Part shown: piece after piece, positions 42,385 through 54,401 of the stretch | Position numbering within the stretch: position 1 is the stretch's first letter | Layout: each line of letters begins with the position of its first letter | Assembly: GCA_032821775.1 (NCBI GenBank) | Contig: JAVLRN010000003.1 | Span: forward strand, 3,782,001 to 3,846,000 | Direction: 5' to 3' | Length of the DNA: 64,000 nucleotides | Source: Sanguinoderma infundibulare | Lineage: Eukaryota > Basidiomycota > Agaricomycetes > Polyporales > Polyporaceae | Translations under genes and position numbers: made by a program | Notes under the pieces: generated by a model | What the model saw: only the letters and a program-made list of their open reading frames with translations | Told to the model about the DNA's origin: nothing | The model's database searches: none

Positions 42385-44855
42385 CGCGCTGGGCCTTATA
42401 CGAAGTCTGTGGGGGAGCACAGCTGTTGTGACGACAACGAGGGTCAGTATCGGATTGGATTAGAGATCAGGGAGCTCGATGGTGCGCAGTTATGCAAGAA
42501 GCAAGGTCGACAGGATAACGGGGACCCGGCGCGACGGCGACTGAGACCTGGACTGGGACTGGGAGGCGAGGACGATGGGAGGCAAGGGCAGCAGACGTCA
42601 CCCTGGGCCATGATCCCCGCCGCCGCTGTCTTATCATCTCGGCCCATCCTGCTTCTCCTTCTCAGCAGACCCTACTCACCCCACGATATCTCCCGCCTTC
42701 TGATGAGAACAAGCTCTCAGCTACACGATTCTAGCGTCCTTCTTCCCTCTGCTGTGCTTCGACGCGCTTGCTCGTCGCGGCCGCCTAGAGCTATGTCACA
42801 GTGAACGAAGAAGCCACGCAGCATCACACCCATGTGCAGGGTGTCCGGGTTGGCGACGGAATGGTCCAGAACGAGAGCGGGTTAAGACTGGAGAAAGCGA
42901 GAGGAGAACGAGGACGCTCGTTTTGGCAGCGCTCGGGCGATCACCCTAGAAGCGCCCAGTGATGGAAGCGCATGACGTCGATTCCGAGTCCCTTCCCTCT
43001 GCAAGCTCTCGCTTCCGGCGTGTCCAGCAACACCTCTCTTCTCTCTCTTCTCGCCTTCACCGCCTGGTGTGCTGCCGTCGCACCAAGCTATTACTTTCAC
43101 TACGGACCGAAACACCTTCCATGCTGTCCTTGTGAGGAGAGGGATCGCTTTGTGGGTTCTCGTGTCTTAATGGCGTACCTCGAACGACAATCGAACGACT
43201 TGCACACTGCACGCAGCGCCAGCGTGCAGGTCGATGCCGCGGTATTGCATGCGTCCCGCGAGTACATAAAGCATTTTAGTCAGTGCTGCGGTCGATCCGG
43301 CTTTCTACCCCCTCCTCCTCTTCACCGAGCGGTTCTCATCGACTACGGAATCTGGACGTGCTAGAAGATTGCACAAGTGAGTGGCACAGTACATATACTG
43401 GACATCGATCGGGCGAAGCTGACCGACGCAATCTCTTACCATTTTTGAAGCCCTCTTGTTGCGTCCCAATTATCTTTCTGATCGACGCAAAGCGACGAGC
43501 GTATCGTGCCGTTCTTTCCCTCGACGGAGGCATTCGTCAGGATACGCCCCTATGTTCAAACGCCGGTACTCGATGTCGCGCTCGCATGTCCGCGCGGAAT
43601 GGAACGCATGACGGACCGAGACTAGGAAGTCGACCTTCCTGGATCTCTAGCAAGCAAGCGGTTCACACGCCAACTCGATTTACTGCACGTAGGCTACGAT
43701 ACTCTATGTCATATGCCAACATGATCGTGCGCTGGGCGGAGGATCCTTGACGGTTGGGCCCCGCATTAGGTAAGTCCCTTATTTGATTGGGCACCGCTCC
43801 TGTCTCCCCGCTGCGTCTCTGTCGGGTCCGCGACATGCATCTACGTTCCTTTGTGTAGAAGACAGAGTGATTGTAGACGGCATGGAATGTAGTGCATGCT
43901 GGGATGCCTCTATCCGGCCATATAGGTTCAGGCGTCGAGCGCACCCTTCGCTTTGCTCCATGGTCTGCGCATTACTCCAAGCAATCTCGTCCTCTCGCTG
44001 TCTTGGACTACCGTTTCCGAACGCAATCGAGGCCCTGTCTTCAACTGACTCCTTGGTCTCTCACCGAAGCTGCTCTTCGAGCCCGGAGACGTCCGTAAGT
44101 CCAAGGAACTCGTCCGTGACATGGGTCGACGTGAGTACATCGTTTCATCCAAGCGTTTGTCGTATTCCCGGGGATGGTCTCAAGCCCCTGAGATCGAACC
44201 TTGCCATCTCGATTCGTTGGCTATTCCCTCGATGGTCACACTGTGAAGGGGATGGGCCAACGGTCCGCATATATAGAGCTCTCATGGTCACGGAGATAGC
44301 GCATATGCACATCTCCTCTCCCCTCACAGTAATCTCGCGTCGCAGCATTGTCGGTTTGACTCCATCATGTCCGCTCCCGTCTGGGAGGACGAGCGAATGC
44401 AGGCGGGGCACTCAGAAACGCTTATTGGGGGCTCACCGTTCTAGCGAGAGCTACACAAGTCGCAGATGGAATTCGATCAGGTGAGCATTGGATTCGAGTT
44501 CTTCTGCGCACCCCGACGTCGTCACCGTTTTGAGCGCTTTTGAGGACCGCGACGCGTCGCGGTCGCGTGATGGGGGCCACGTGGGCGACATGCCTCGAGG
44601 TTGGGAACAGTTTGCGGAAGCGACGGACGGGAGACGGGCTTCTCGTCTTTGGGACGGCGTGCACTGTGCAGACGGTTCGCAACGCTCCCATCTTCATGAG
44701 CTAGCCTCGTTGTCCGTCTCTGATATACCCCTTGTTGCTCGGCCCTGTGATACCTCCTCTGCTCTCCCAGTCCTAGCGCTTCCCTTCCTTTCGTTTCCCG
44801 CTTCAGAACCAGCTCCATAACCGCCCAGTGCTGATCCTTCGAGTGCTAGAGGTTC
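42385..44855. other. Long intergenic region, no supported gene
   Basis: About 2.5 kb. Open frames up to 233 codons (43783-44484, plus) occur but show no domain, no repeat structure and no convincing splice connections. No inverted-repeat element or RNA gene was recognised. Confidence 0.35.
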
Positions 44856-47003
44856 ATGGGCAACAACCCCAGTCGCCAAGGTCTTGATCCCCGCCAACGC
44901 CTTCCTTCCGATCGCGCCTTCAGAGACCATACTCGCGGATACACCACGCGCGGCAGGAGACCAAAGTACGACCGAGACTACTATGAAGACCGAGAGTACT
45001 ATGAAGACGACGAACGGGAAGAAGATTACCTTCCCCAGATGCCATACGCGCCCGCAGGCTACCCTCAGATGACCTATGGCCAAGGTCCCTACGCTCGTGC
45101 GTCTCCTCCACTCGCTATCGCCTTCGCATCTCTTTGACTCACCCCATCTTCTCCTCACCAAGATCCTCATGGTCAGTACGTGTCCGCTCAGCAAATGCTT
45201 TTCCCTCAACCCCAAATGCAAGCTGGTATGGTCCCCGTCGTACCCCGAATGGGCATGAATGGCGCCATCCCCACGACCGGCAACCCCTTCCCCGCGCCAG
45301 CCATGAACATGGCACCGCCCATGCCCGAACCCCAGGTTGCCATTCCCCCGCCCGGCCAGGCCGTCGGCGTCGACGCACCCGTCATCCCCCCATTGCCCCG
45401 TCGTGGCCGCGCAGCTACGCCTTACATCTCTGCTGCACAGGCCTGGGAGTCGTCTTCCGATGAGGGCGACGAGCTCACAGCCGAGGCCCGCCAGAGGCTC
45501 CAGCCTCCCCTTGCCCCCGGTCAGTACGGCCCGTTCGACCCCGTCCGCGACCGCACACGCATTCCCCAACCCATCTTGAACCGTAACGCCGATGGCAGCA
45601 GGCGCCATCGCAGAACGGCGTCGTCTCCTGCGTACACCGACGACTCCCCACCGTTCGACGACCCACTCGACCGTCCTGTCATCCCCCCGGGGTTTGAGGG
45701 AGGCCCACCTTTTCCACATCTCCCTGGCGCTCAGCCCATGCCCGGTTGGCCTTCGCAGCCTACGATGGAGATGCCCCAACCTCAGCTGCACGTCGAGCCT
45801 GAGGTACCAGAGTTTCGACCCCGACCGTTCGAGCCCATCCATCGTGCGCACAATCCCCTCCCTGCCCCTCCTCGAGATATCTTGCATTCATCCCCGTACG
45901 CGAAGCTGCTCGAGGAGCTCCGGAAACCGATTGACGAGCACGCACTCAAGGCGAGGATCGCGGCCGTCCCAGCGATACATACCGTCGGCGCGATGAACAT
46001 CAGCCCGCCAGTACAGAATCAGGGCACGCGCTCGATCAAGGAAAAGAAGAAAAAGGGCGGCCTCTTTCGCTCCCTCAGCCATCGCCTCACCGGGTCAGGG
46101 TCCAGCACGCGCAAGCGGTCCCCCGACGACGACGCGTCTCCACCCCAGCAGCAGCCGCAGGTGTTTGTCGGCGGCCAGTCGGTCGCGGTGTACCCCGTCG
46201 TGCAGCACATGCCCGACGGGAGCATGACGCTCGTGTACAACCCGCCAGTCGTGGACGCGAACGGCGTGCCCATCGCGCAAGGACCTCCCGTGATCTCGCC
46301 GCCCCCAGGAGTCATGCAAGGCTACGTGCCGAGCGCGACGCCCGCGACCGCCGCACTCAACGTCAACATCCACGGGCCCGTCATCCCGCCAGGCTCAGGC
46401 CCGACGCCCGCTCGCATGCCCACCCCCGTGCTCGTGCCAGACCCGCCGCAGCCGCGGATGCCCACACCAGTGCCGACGCCGCCGCCGCCGCTAGTGAGGA
46501 TCGAGCGGAAAGGCGAGCTGGCGGACATGCTGCACTTCTCGGCGCACAAGGTGCACTACGCGCACCGGTCGTACCCGACAGGCGCGCACCTGTTCGAGGC
46601 GCTCAAGTTCCTGGGCCGGCGCGATGACCTTGCGGAGCAGGTCAGGCGGTGCGGGACGGCCGAGGAGGCGGTCGCGGTCGCAGAGGGGATGCGGGACATG
46701 TGGAGGCGGGACTGGGAGGATGTCAAGCTCGGCAAGGTGCGGCTCTCTCTTTTTCTGTGATGTGGAGCGGGAGGTTGATTGAAGGAATGCGTGTGTGGGT
46801 AGCTGGAGGACGTGTTGTACCACAAGTTCCTGCAGCATGGGGTGCTGCGCGGGGTGCTGCTCGCGACAGGCGGCGCGGACCTCGTCTTCTCGGACCCGGA
46901 CATGGTGTGGGGCGACGGGGGCATCGGGCAGGGCATGAACCTCGTCGGGCGCGCGCTCATGCGGGTGAGGAGCCGGCTGAGGGAGGAGGGCGTCGACTCT
47001 TGA
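44856..47003 (+). CDS. NADAR-domain protein with long disordered N-terminus
   Basis: The start MGNNPSRQGLDPRQRLP fits an N-myristoylation consensus (Gly2, Ser6). An Arg/Tyr/Asp-rich stretch (YDRDYYEDREYYEDDERE) is followed, after a 66-bp intron, by about 400 residues rich in Pro, Met and Gly, surely disordered, with a basic patch SIKEKKKKGGLFRSLSHRL. The C-terminal 150 residues form a NADAR domain: MLHFSAHKVHYAHRSYPTGA, HLFEALKFLGRRDDLAEQVR, then across a last intron (about 46738-46802) LEDVLYHKFLQHGVLRGVLL, DPDMVWGDGGIGQGMNLVGR and a helix RALMRVRSRLREEG. NADAR proteins are linked to ADP-ribose and N-glycosidase chemistry. In agaricomycetes this domain architecture is common but uncharacterised. 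Confidence 0.85.
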
Positions 47004-48541
47004 GCGGGATGCGGAACGACCCATGACAGACTCGCGACTCATTAGGATGTGGAAGTCGGCACGCCACTCATCACGAAACACCATTGCGATACCTAAACGT
47101 CACGCGTCAACACTGCGACACCTACACCCACACCCACACCCACATCTATACTGATGACATCTTACTACTGCGACATCCCTACCCTACTCACATGCGGTTT
47201 TCTCTTCCTGGTTTTATTTCGTTTCGACGACGCTCGTGACCGGCATGCTTGTTTACTCGCTACACGCTCTCGACCTTGCTCTTGCTCTTGCTCTCGTCTC
47301 CCGTTCCGCAACGCGTTTAAAAGTTGCTTATTTACTGTCTAAGTACTCTCACTCCCTCTGGCAGTGGGTATGTTGTTTGTGTATTTGCTCACTGCCACCG
47401 TCGTGGTACCTGTTCAGTAGTCCGGTGCTAGGTTTATCACAGGATGCCTGCAATCGTCTTTCACCTCTATCGCTGTTATGTATCATAGATCGTCCAGTCT
47501 TTGTCCCTGTTGCGCATTGATACGGCCATGTATTATGCACATACTACGACGTTGGTTCATTATGCAGGAAGAGCGGTGTTGCCTTACTTGTCAAGGCTCC
47601 AGGAACCCCCCATAATAAAGCCTTTTCGAACATGACCGTCCTCTGTCCCTGCCGACGCACCAGTGCCTCTACCGCATACATCTTCATCTCAACGACGCTC
47701 AGTCTAGATTTCATTGCGTAGGAAGATACTACTTGAGTTTCTGCATTTAACCAATCCGTCAGGTTTAATGAGTAGGACCTGACTTGCTGTGGGATTCGAT
47801 GAGTCTAGTAGTACAATAGGAGTCGGGACTCGGAGAAGCGAGGAAGATACGGCGAGAAAGAACTCGCCTGCAAGAGTGGTTGCGAACAACACACAGGGAC
47901 AAGTGGGTGCATGGTACATATGCGTGAGGCACGTCCAACTGACAACGTTGTGTAACGTCGACGTCCAGAGCTGAGTCGGGTACATATGTACTTTGAAATG
48001 CCTCCCGGAACATGTGCTAGAACTTGAACCAAGTACTGCAGCTGCCAGTGGCCCACTTCCTCTTCCCTATACCCTCCCATGCGAACGGTCACGGTTGCGT
48101 TCCGGGAGTAACAACATCAGCGGACGACGCTGCGACCCGGACGTGCGGGACCCGAACATTCTGCTCGAGGGATGTATGTATGTGCACAACGGGCCCGAGT
48201 GCGAGGACGTGCATAGGGGCAAGTGCGACGTCATACGGGGATTCGAGTTTCGAGTGCGAACCTTGAAGCTTTGAGGCGAGAGCGGCTGGCAGCTGCCTGC
48301 CGCTGCAGTGACACTGACTTGTAGTTCGTGCTGAGGCCTTGGTAGTTTATCCGTCTATCCTATTACGCTCGGATAAAGCTATGATCCGCTGGCAGGCGCT
48401 CGGAATGAACTCTGAGGTCACCTTGTGGGCGAAGGTATGCGTGGGTGTGGCCGGAAGCGTCCGTGTCGCTTACTGCGCTATGGCTGCGACTAGACCTCGT
48501 GCTACTGTATTCAATTACCGGCACAGCACTCGACGCGACGT
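47004..48541. other. Intergenic region between NADAR gene and LARP7-like gene
   Basis: About 1.5 kb between two convergent genes. It contains a short CACACC-type repeat near 47120-47150 and pyrimidine-rich sequence. No supported gene. Confidence 0.4.
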
Positions 48542-48663
48542 TCAAGCCTTCCTCCTGCGCTTGCGCGGCCGCTTGCCCTGCGTCTCCTCCACCCCTGCCC
48601 CTTGAACCTGATCTTGACCCTGACCTTGACCTTGACCTTGGCCTGGCTCTCCGTCCCTCACCT

Positions 48664-48698
<35 letters not shown>

Positions 48699-50487
48699 TC
48701 GAGGGCGATGGCCTTCCGCACGGCCTCGCGCCGCACCTTCTCGGGGACCTTGGCCCAATACAGCTCCTCGCGCTGTCCGTCGACGAGCTCGACCGTGAGG
48801 GGCCTCGTGCCCGGAACAGGCGCAGGCGCAGGGTCAAAAGCGGATGGGGACGAGCCCGCGCCGTCGTCGAGCCCTTGGGTCTGCACGAGCGTCCGGTCGG
48901 CGAACGCGGCGACGAGCGCACGCGCGTGCGTGGGGGTCGCGAGACGGATGTGGCACTGTTAAGAGTTGGCGCTTTCAGCACAAATTGGGAGAGAAGAGCA
49001 GAGAAGAGAAGCAGAAGCGGAAGCGAAGAGAAGGAGAAAATTTGAACGCGACCGGGGAGGAGAGATACGAACGGAAGCCATGCCCTTTGTGTAGTCGACG
49101 TAGTCGAGCGCGGAGGACGCGGCGGGGGCGTGCGCGGCGAAGAGCGCCTTGAGCGTCGTCTTGTTCGTCTCGGGGTGCACGTTGCGGACGAAGAGGAGGC
49201 AGCCGGGCGGGTAGGGCGCGGCGGGGTCGAGCGCTGTCTGCGTCGATGCGGGTTTCGGTGGGAGTCGGGAGGGTTCTGCTTCTACCCCTTGCGCGTCGTC
49301 AAGGGTCGCAGAAGGGCGGGAGCGTGGCTCTGCGTCGGCACGCGCGATGTCGTCGAGCAGCCGCTGGCGGTACTCGAGGTACTCGTCCTTGAGCGCGTCC
49401 CAGCGCGCCTTAGGTAGCGTGCGGAACCCAAATTTTATCGCGTCTTCGACTTCGTGTCTTCTTCGCGCCTTCTCGTTCTCGATCGCTCCATCCGCGGTGG
49501 CGCCGGGGCCATAAGGGGCTACGGAGTCGGACGCGCGGCGTGGAAGCCAGGGCCAGTCTGCCACGAGGCGTGCGGCGTCGGGTGTCTCGGCGAAGGTGAC
49601 GAGCGCGAAGCCTCTGGATTTGGGTGGAGGGCCGCCCGGACGGTCGAGGTGGTGCGGGGGGATGGTTATGGCCTGGATGGTGGTGCTGGAAGCGGTGGGA
49701 AGGAGGCGCTCGAGGAAGCGGTGGATGCCGGGGACGGTGCGGTGTGTGTGGGGAACGCTTTCCTGAACGGCAATTCCAATGATAAAGTGAGGATTGGAAG
49801 GACGGACGAGATGGAGAGAGGGGGGAGTAGACATACCACGTAGACCGTACGTTGCTCCCACTCGTTCCGCGCAGAGTTGCGGACGCGCGCGAGGGCGTCT
49901 GGGGAGTGCTTCAGGCGTACTTGGTACCCTCCCGAGTCGTCCTTTTTCGAAGACGAAGGATCTTTGACGTACCACGCGCCTTTGGACGGGGCTGTCACGA
50001 GCATCCGCGCTTCGAGCCGATCCGAGGCCTGTGTGCGTATCGCCCTTATGAGCGTGCTTTCTGGCGGGTTTGGATGGAGATGGAGGAGGTAGGGCGAGTG
50101 CTGGACGAGGAAGCTGAGGGGAAACCCTGGATGAAGATCAGCGATTACTGTCGGTAGGACGGGGAGGGACGTACAGCCGTCTTCGGCTGCGCTGACGGCA
50201 CGCCGGAGGTCGACATCTACCCAGAGGGCGTGGTCGGAGAGGGAAAGGGTGAGGAGGATGGCGAGGTCTTGGTCGCTGGGTCCGTGGCCGGTGGACTTGT
50301 CTTTGCCTTTCTCTCTGCGTTTCGCGTCGTGCAGGTTCGGGTCGGGCTCTGGGGTCGGAGCACGGTAGGATTGTGTCACCGACGAGGGACCAGGAACTGG
50401 AAGTGCATTTGGAGCAGATGGGGCAGCTGATGCCGGTGGGGTGTGCTTCGCCTTGAGCTGGACCTTCCTGGGGACGAAAGGGAACAT
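48542..50487 (-). CDS. La-related protein, LARP7/Pof8-like, with C-terminal xRRM
   Basis: LARP7-type proteins bind the 3' ends of pol III or telomerase RNAs. The N-terminal region (from the ATG at 50487) has a La-motif-like block: DQDLAILLTLSLSDHALWVD, VDLRRAVSAAEDGC, LPVLPTVIADLHPGFPLSFL. After an intron a divergent RRM follows with THRTVPGIHRFLERLLPTAS, then SRGFALVTFAETPDAARLV. The C-terminal part is the most diagnostic: GCLLFVRNVHPETNKTTLKA and SALDYVDYTKGMAS, joined by an intron to CHIRLATPTHARALVAAF, the arrangement of the xRRM with its YVDY RNP3-type motif. The tail has VGVGVGVGVEV and GQGQGQGQGQ dipeptide runs and ends in basic KRPRKRRRKA. The La motif is weak by eye; the xRRM is convincing. 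Confidence 0.8.
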
Positions 50488-51490
50488 GGGCGGGAGGCCG
50501 AGGATGGACTAGGCAGCACGGAGAGCGTTCGCGGACGCGTCGCTGCCCCACTCGCCCGCGCCAGGGCCCATGTGTCACGACCGCGTGCCTGCTGTCACAC
50601 AGACTGCACGCGTCCCGATTGGCTTGGGAGCTGTCAGATCGGGAGATCGGTGGGAAGGCTGTCGTGCGCGCGGGGGCTGGTTGCTCGCGCGTCGTATCTG
50701 ATCTGGCCTCTGACTCTCAGTCTGACCTGGACGTCGACGTCGTGACCGTGCTCGAGCGCGAACATGACCGGCATTCGTCCTCCGGGCGGCCATGTTATCT
50801 CCCCGCGCCCTCTTCTTCTTCCGTGAGTCTCTCCCAGGCTCATCCTAGGCGTCGGGTTCTCCTCCTTCTGCTAGCTCGACGCGTGCCCAATCGGCCACCC
50901 CCTTCTATATCACTCCCGCCACTACCCCAGTCCCCGGAGGATTGCGTCCTCGCTTGCGGCGACACGCGTCCAAGGCCAAGCCCCAGCTCGGCTCTCTCCT
51001 CGACGATCGCTTCTCGTGTCACACCGGGGCCTCGGAAAAGGAAGCACAAGTGCAGCCCGGAGCGAGGAGTCGAGTGACAGCATCGACGAGGTGCAAAAGA
51101 GGTAAGGCGCATGCGGCATCGGTCGATCTGCTTCCCATTCCCCGAGCGTGCGAGTCGCGACGCCCACCTCGCGTTTCTCTCTTGCGCCTTTCCCCTGCCG
51201 CCCGCTCCCTCCGTGGCACTCGAATTTTATTCCTCCTCCAAACGCCCCACCCACCGCCTCTCCTCGTGCCCCGTTAAATGCTGCCCTCCGATGCACCCCT
51301 GCTCTCCTCGCTCGAGCCCCCTTTCCCAACCTCGACCTCCCCGCGCCCATCGCTCTTCTCCGACCTCCTCCCGTCTTTTGCCCACCGTTTAACTTCGAGC
51401 TGACCACACACTGTCGGCACAGCTTTTCATTTGCTGCATCCCCGCGTCGCCTCCGCGCACCTCGGCAAACACAGATTAACACAGATTAAC
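50488..51490. promoter_or_regulatory. Divergent promoter region, LARP7-like / P450
   Basis: About 1 kb between two divergent start codons. The P450-proximal 250 bp are strongly pyrimidine-rich. ACAGATTAAC is directly repeated just before the P450 ATG (51472-51490). No supported gene. Confidence 0.45.
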
Positions 51491-54401
51491 ATGTCCGAAG
51501 CCGACTCATGGCAGCTCTTCGCTGCTTTCGCCGCGGTTCTCGTCCTCACCTCCTTCGTCCTCCGACGCTCTAATCCCGTACGTCCTCGTCCTCACTTGGC
51601 CACTTTCCGTCCTAACGTCGACCGGTTTTGCCTATCTCAGTTGCATTCCATACCGACCATAGGGCCCTCTGCGCCCCTTCTCTCGTACCTCGGCGCGTTC
51701 CGCTTTGTCGGCGGCGACACGGAGCGCATGTTGCGAGAGGGGTACAAGAAGGTGCGCGCACACCCCTCATACTCGTCTCCTTGTCCCTTCGTTGACAGGA
51801 AATATGCCCGACGCCACAGTTCTACGGGTCCATCTTCAAGATTTCGATGCTCGACGGCTGGCTCGTCATCGTCACCGGCCCGAAACTTATCGACGAGCTC
51901 CGTCGAAGCCCGGATGACGAGCTCTCCTCGATGGAGGGCGCCACTCAGGTACGCCTCACCCCCTATCACAACATATCCTCTCCACTACGGCTTGGACGCG
52001 GTCCAGGGACGCATGCACAACTTCCGGTGAAATATTGTGGAGTGGCTGCCTTCTCGTCAAGTCTACCTAACCTCGTCCCCTCCCCGGAGGCGGGTGGGGT
52101 TCGGTAGTCCGCACCAGAACGCGAACTCGCTTGGATTGATGCAAGGCCCATGGTTGTCTAGTCTCGGCTGTTGCGACGCATTCCACATGGACCATCGGTT
52201 CAGATGGTTAACTTATTACACCCTTCAACGCCATCATTCCCAGGGTGGTGTCACAGCCGCCGGTGCTGATTGCGGCCAACATGGCCCCGGATATACCAAT
52301 AACGTGAGCCATGCCACCCTAGATGCCTAATCTTCTTGCGCCATATGGGCTCGTCCGTGCCAAGGGTGCCGTCACACTTAGCATGGACGAGTCCGGTATG
52401 GCGCATATATACCGGCCTGCGGCTGAAGAAGCAGTTCGTCAGTTATTCTGCCTTTTGGTGTAGTGGTCCGGCGGGCGTGTCCGAGCCAGTTACAGAACTG
52501 CTTGTATGCGTGTACAATACTCAACACACGTTTTCGTTTTGGACATGTCCCCAGGACTTCATGGGTCATGTCTAGAAATGCCTGGTTACGAGGATGCCAA
52601 CTGCTTATGTTATTTGGGGCGCTATGCCTTGGCTCTCTTCTGATCGGCTTTGCTTACTTGCGCCCGTATAGTTGCTCCAACTCAGACACACTATCGGCCC
52701 GGGCATAGACGACCAGTTTCACGTCGCCGTCGTTCGCGACAAACTCACTCGGAATCTCGCAGCCGTGTTCCCCGACGTTCTCGACGAAGTCCAGGCCGCG
52801 TTTCAGGAGTACGTGCCTGCCGAAGAGGATGGTACGTATTTCACAGGCGCACAGAGGCGCACCCGCCCATGCGTTCGTGGGAGAAAAGGATTGCCTTGGC
52901 TGACAGTCTTGCCCCGCTGGGGTCCTGTTGCCAGAATGGGTCGCGATCACGGCTTGGCCGGTCGTGCAGAAGATTATTGCGAGGGCGAGCAACCGCGTTA
53001 TCGTAGGTTTACCGCGGTGTGAGTATCCAACGTTTGGCTGCTGGTAGTGCGCATCGCAGCGATTGTTGACGCGTCGTCGTGAACAGGTCGTGACCAGAAA
53101 TATCTGGACGTCATGATCAACTTCACAAACGATGTATTCCTGTCCTCCGTGATCATTAATTTCTTTCCGGACTTCCTTAAACCGTACGTATACGCATTTC
53201 TCCGATCTCAAATACCTTCCTAGCTTCATCTACCCTTCTCTAGATTAATTGCAAAAGCGATACCCATGGTGTCAAAGAACAAAAACACCCTCATGCCGAT
53301 GGTCGTTCCGTTGCTGCAGGAGCGGCAGCGGATGCTCGACGAGAATGGCCCAGACTGGGACGACAAGCCGCGTGACATGCTTCAGTGGCTGCTTGAAGAG
53401 GCACACGCAAAGGGCACTCTGTTCGACACCGTCGTCGAGAAGGTGCTCTTGGTCAACTTTGGCGCGATCCACACGTCTAGCGGGGTGCGTGTTCTGTCCT
53501 GAACTTCCCCGTTCTGTTTTGATGTCCGGGGCTGACGTTCGATGCACAGGCTTTCACTCATGCGCTGTATAACCTCGCCGCATATACCCAGTACATTCAA
53601 CCGTTGCGAGAAGAAGTCGAGAGCATCGTTGGCGAGGACGGCTGGAGCAAGGTGTCGATCGGGAAGATGCGCAAACTGGACAGCTTCCTCAAGGAGTCGA
53701 TGCGTCTCGCTGACGGATCTCTCAGTAAGTCCAGTATCATTGCACACCCGGTGATTGCTCTTTACGCGCCACCATCACCTGCGCACCGTATATCGCACTC
53801 GAGGCTGGCAGTCCGAGTCAGCGTCAATTGTGGCATGGCAGGATCGTCTGCTTCTCGCGCCAGATGCTGACAATCCCGTCGCACTAATAAACAGTGAACC
53901 TGTTCCGCAAGGCGATGAAGGACGTGACGCTCTCGGACGGGACGCGGATCCCAAAGGGCACGCTCGTGGCGGCGGCGGCGATCACCGCGCACTCGGACGA
54001 CACGCGCTACACGGACCCGGCGGTGTTCGACCCGTTCCGGTTCGCGCGCATGCGCGAGGGCGGCGGGCTCGAGGAGGCGACGAAGCACCAGCTCGTGAAC
54101 ACGTCTGTGGACTTTATTACGTTCGGAGGGGGGAAGCACGCTTGGTCAGTTACCCATTTTACTTAAGCCAATGTGGTTTCTCGGATGGGGAAGGCTGACG
54201 GAAGGACGGTTGGTGGCCGATCTGTAAAGCCCGGGCAGGTTCTTCGCGGCGAACGAGCTGAAGACGATGATGGCGCACCTCGTGCTCAACTACGACATCA
54301 AGTTCGCCGAAGAGGGCAAGCGCCCGGAGAACGTCCGCTTTGGGGCCGCGGACCTGCCGTCACACACGGCGCAGGTGCTGTTCCGCAAGCGACGGTCGTG
54401 A
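51491..54401 (+). CDS. Cytochrome P450 monooxygenase, basidiomycete type
   Basis: A membrane-anchored haem monooxygenase. The N-terminal anchor is SWQLFAAFAAVLVLTSFVL, followed by LHSIPTIGPSAPLLSYLGAF. Later blocks are FKISMLDGWLVIVTGPKLID, LLQLRHTIGPGIDD, VRDKLTRNLAAVFPDVLDEV and WPVVQKIIARASNRVIVG. The I-helix region reads NFGAIHTSSGAFTHALYNLA. The K-helix ExxR motif is in SFLKESMRLADGSL. VTLSDGTRIPKGTLVAAAA and YTDPAVFDPFRFARMREGG follow. The haem-binding loop FGGGKHACPGRFFAANELK is completed across an intron that splits the invariant Cys codon. About ten introns are inferred. The combination resembles the ent-kaurene-oxidase-like/CYP512-type fungal enzymes; substrate unknown. Intron 51949-52671 is 723 bp and appears to hold foreign sequence. 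Confidence 0.92.
51949..52671. other. Oversized P450 intron with a long hairpin
   Basis: The flanking exons join cleanly in phase (SMEGATQ to LLQLRHTIGPGI), so this whole segment is intron. Inside, 52337-52360 and 52381-52405 form imperfect inverted repeats (TGCGCCATA...GGACTCGTCC type) of about 24 bp around a 20-bp loop. The borders of the inserted sequence and any target duplication could not be located. Confidence 0.6.

Noticed and set aside
43783..44484. 233-codon plus-strand open frame in the long intergenic region
   Set aside because: Ser/Arg-rich random-like composition, no motif, no supporting splice or promoter context.
47100..47160. Telomere-like CACACC repeats
   Set aside because: Only three to four imperfect units, and the sequence does not match the usual TTAGGG-type fungal telomere.
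52441..52530. Possible tRNA gene (TTTTGGTGTAGTGGT resembles a tRNA A-box)
   Set aside because: No matching B-box, acceptor stem or cloverleaf could be drawn; kept only as a hint of a SINE-like insertion.
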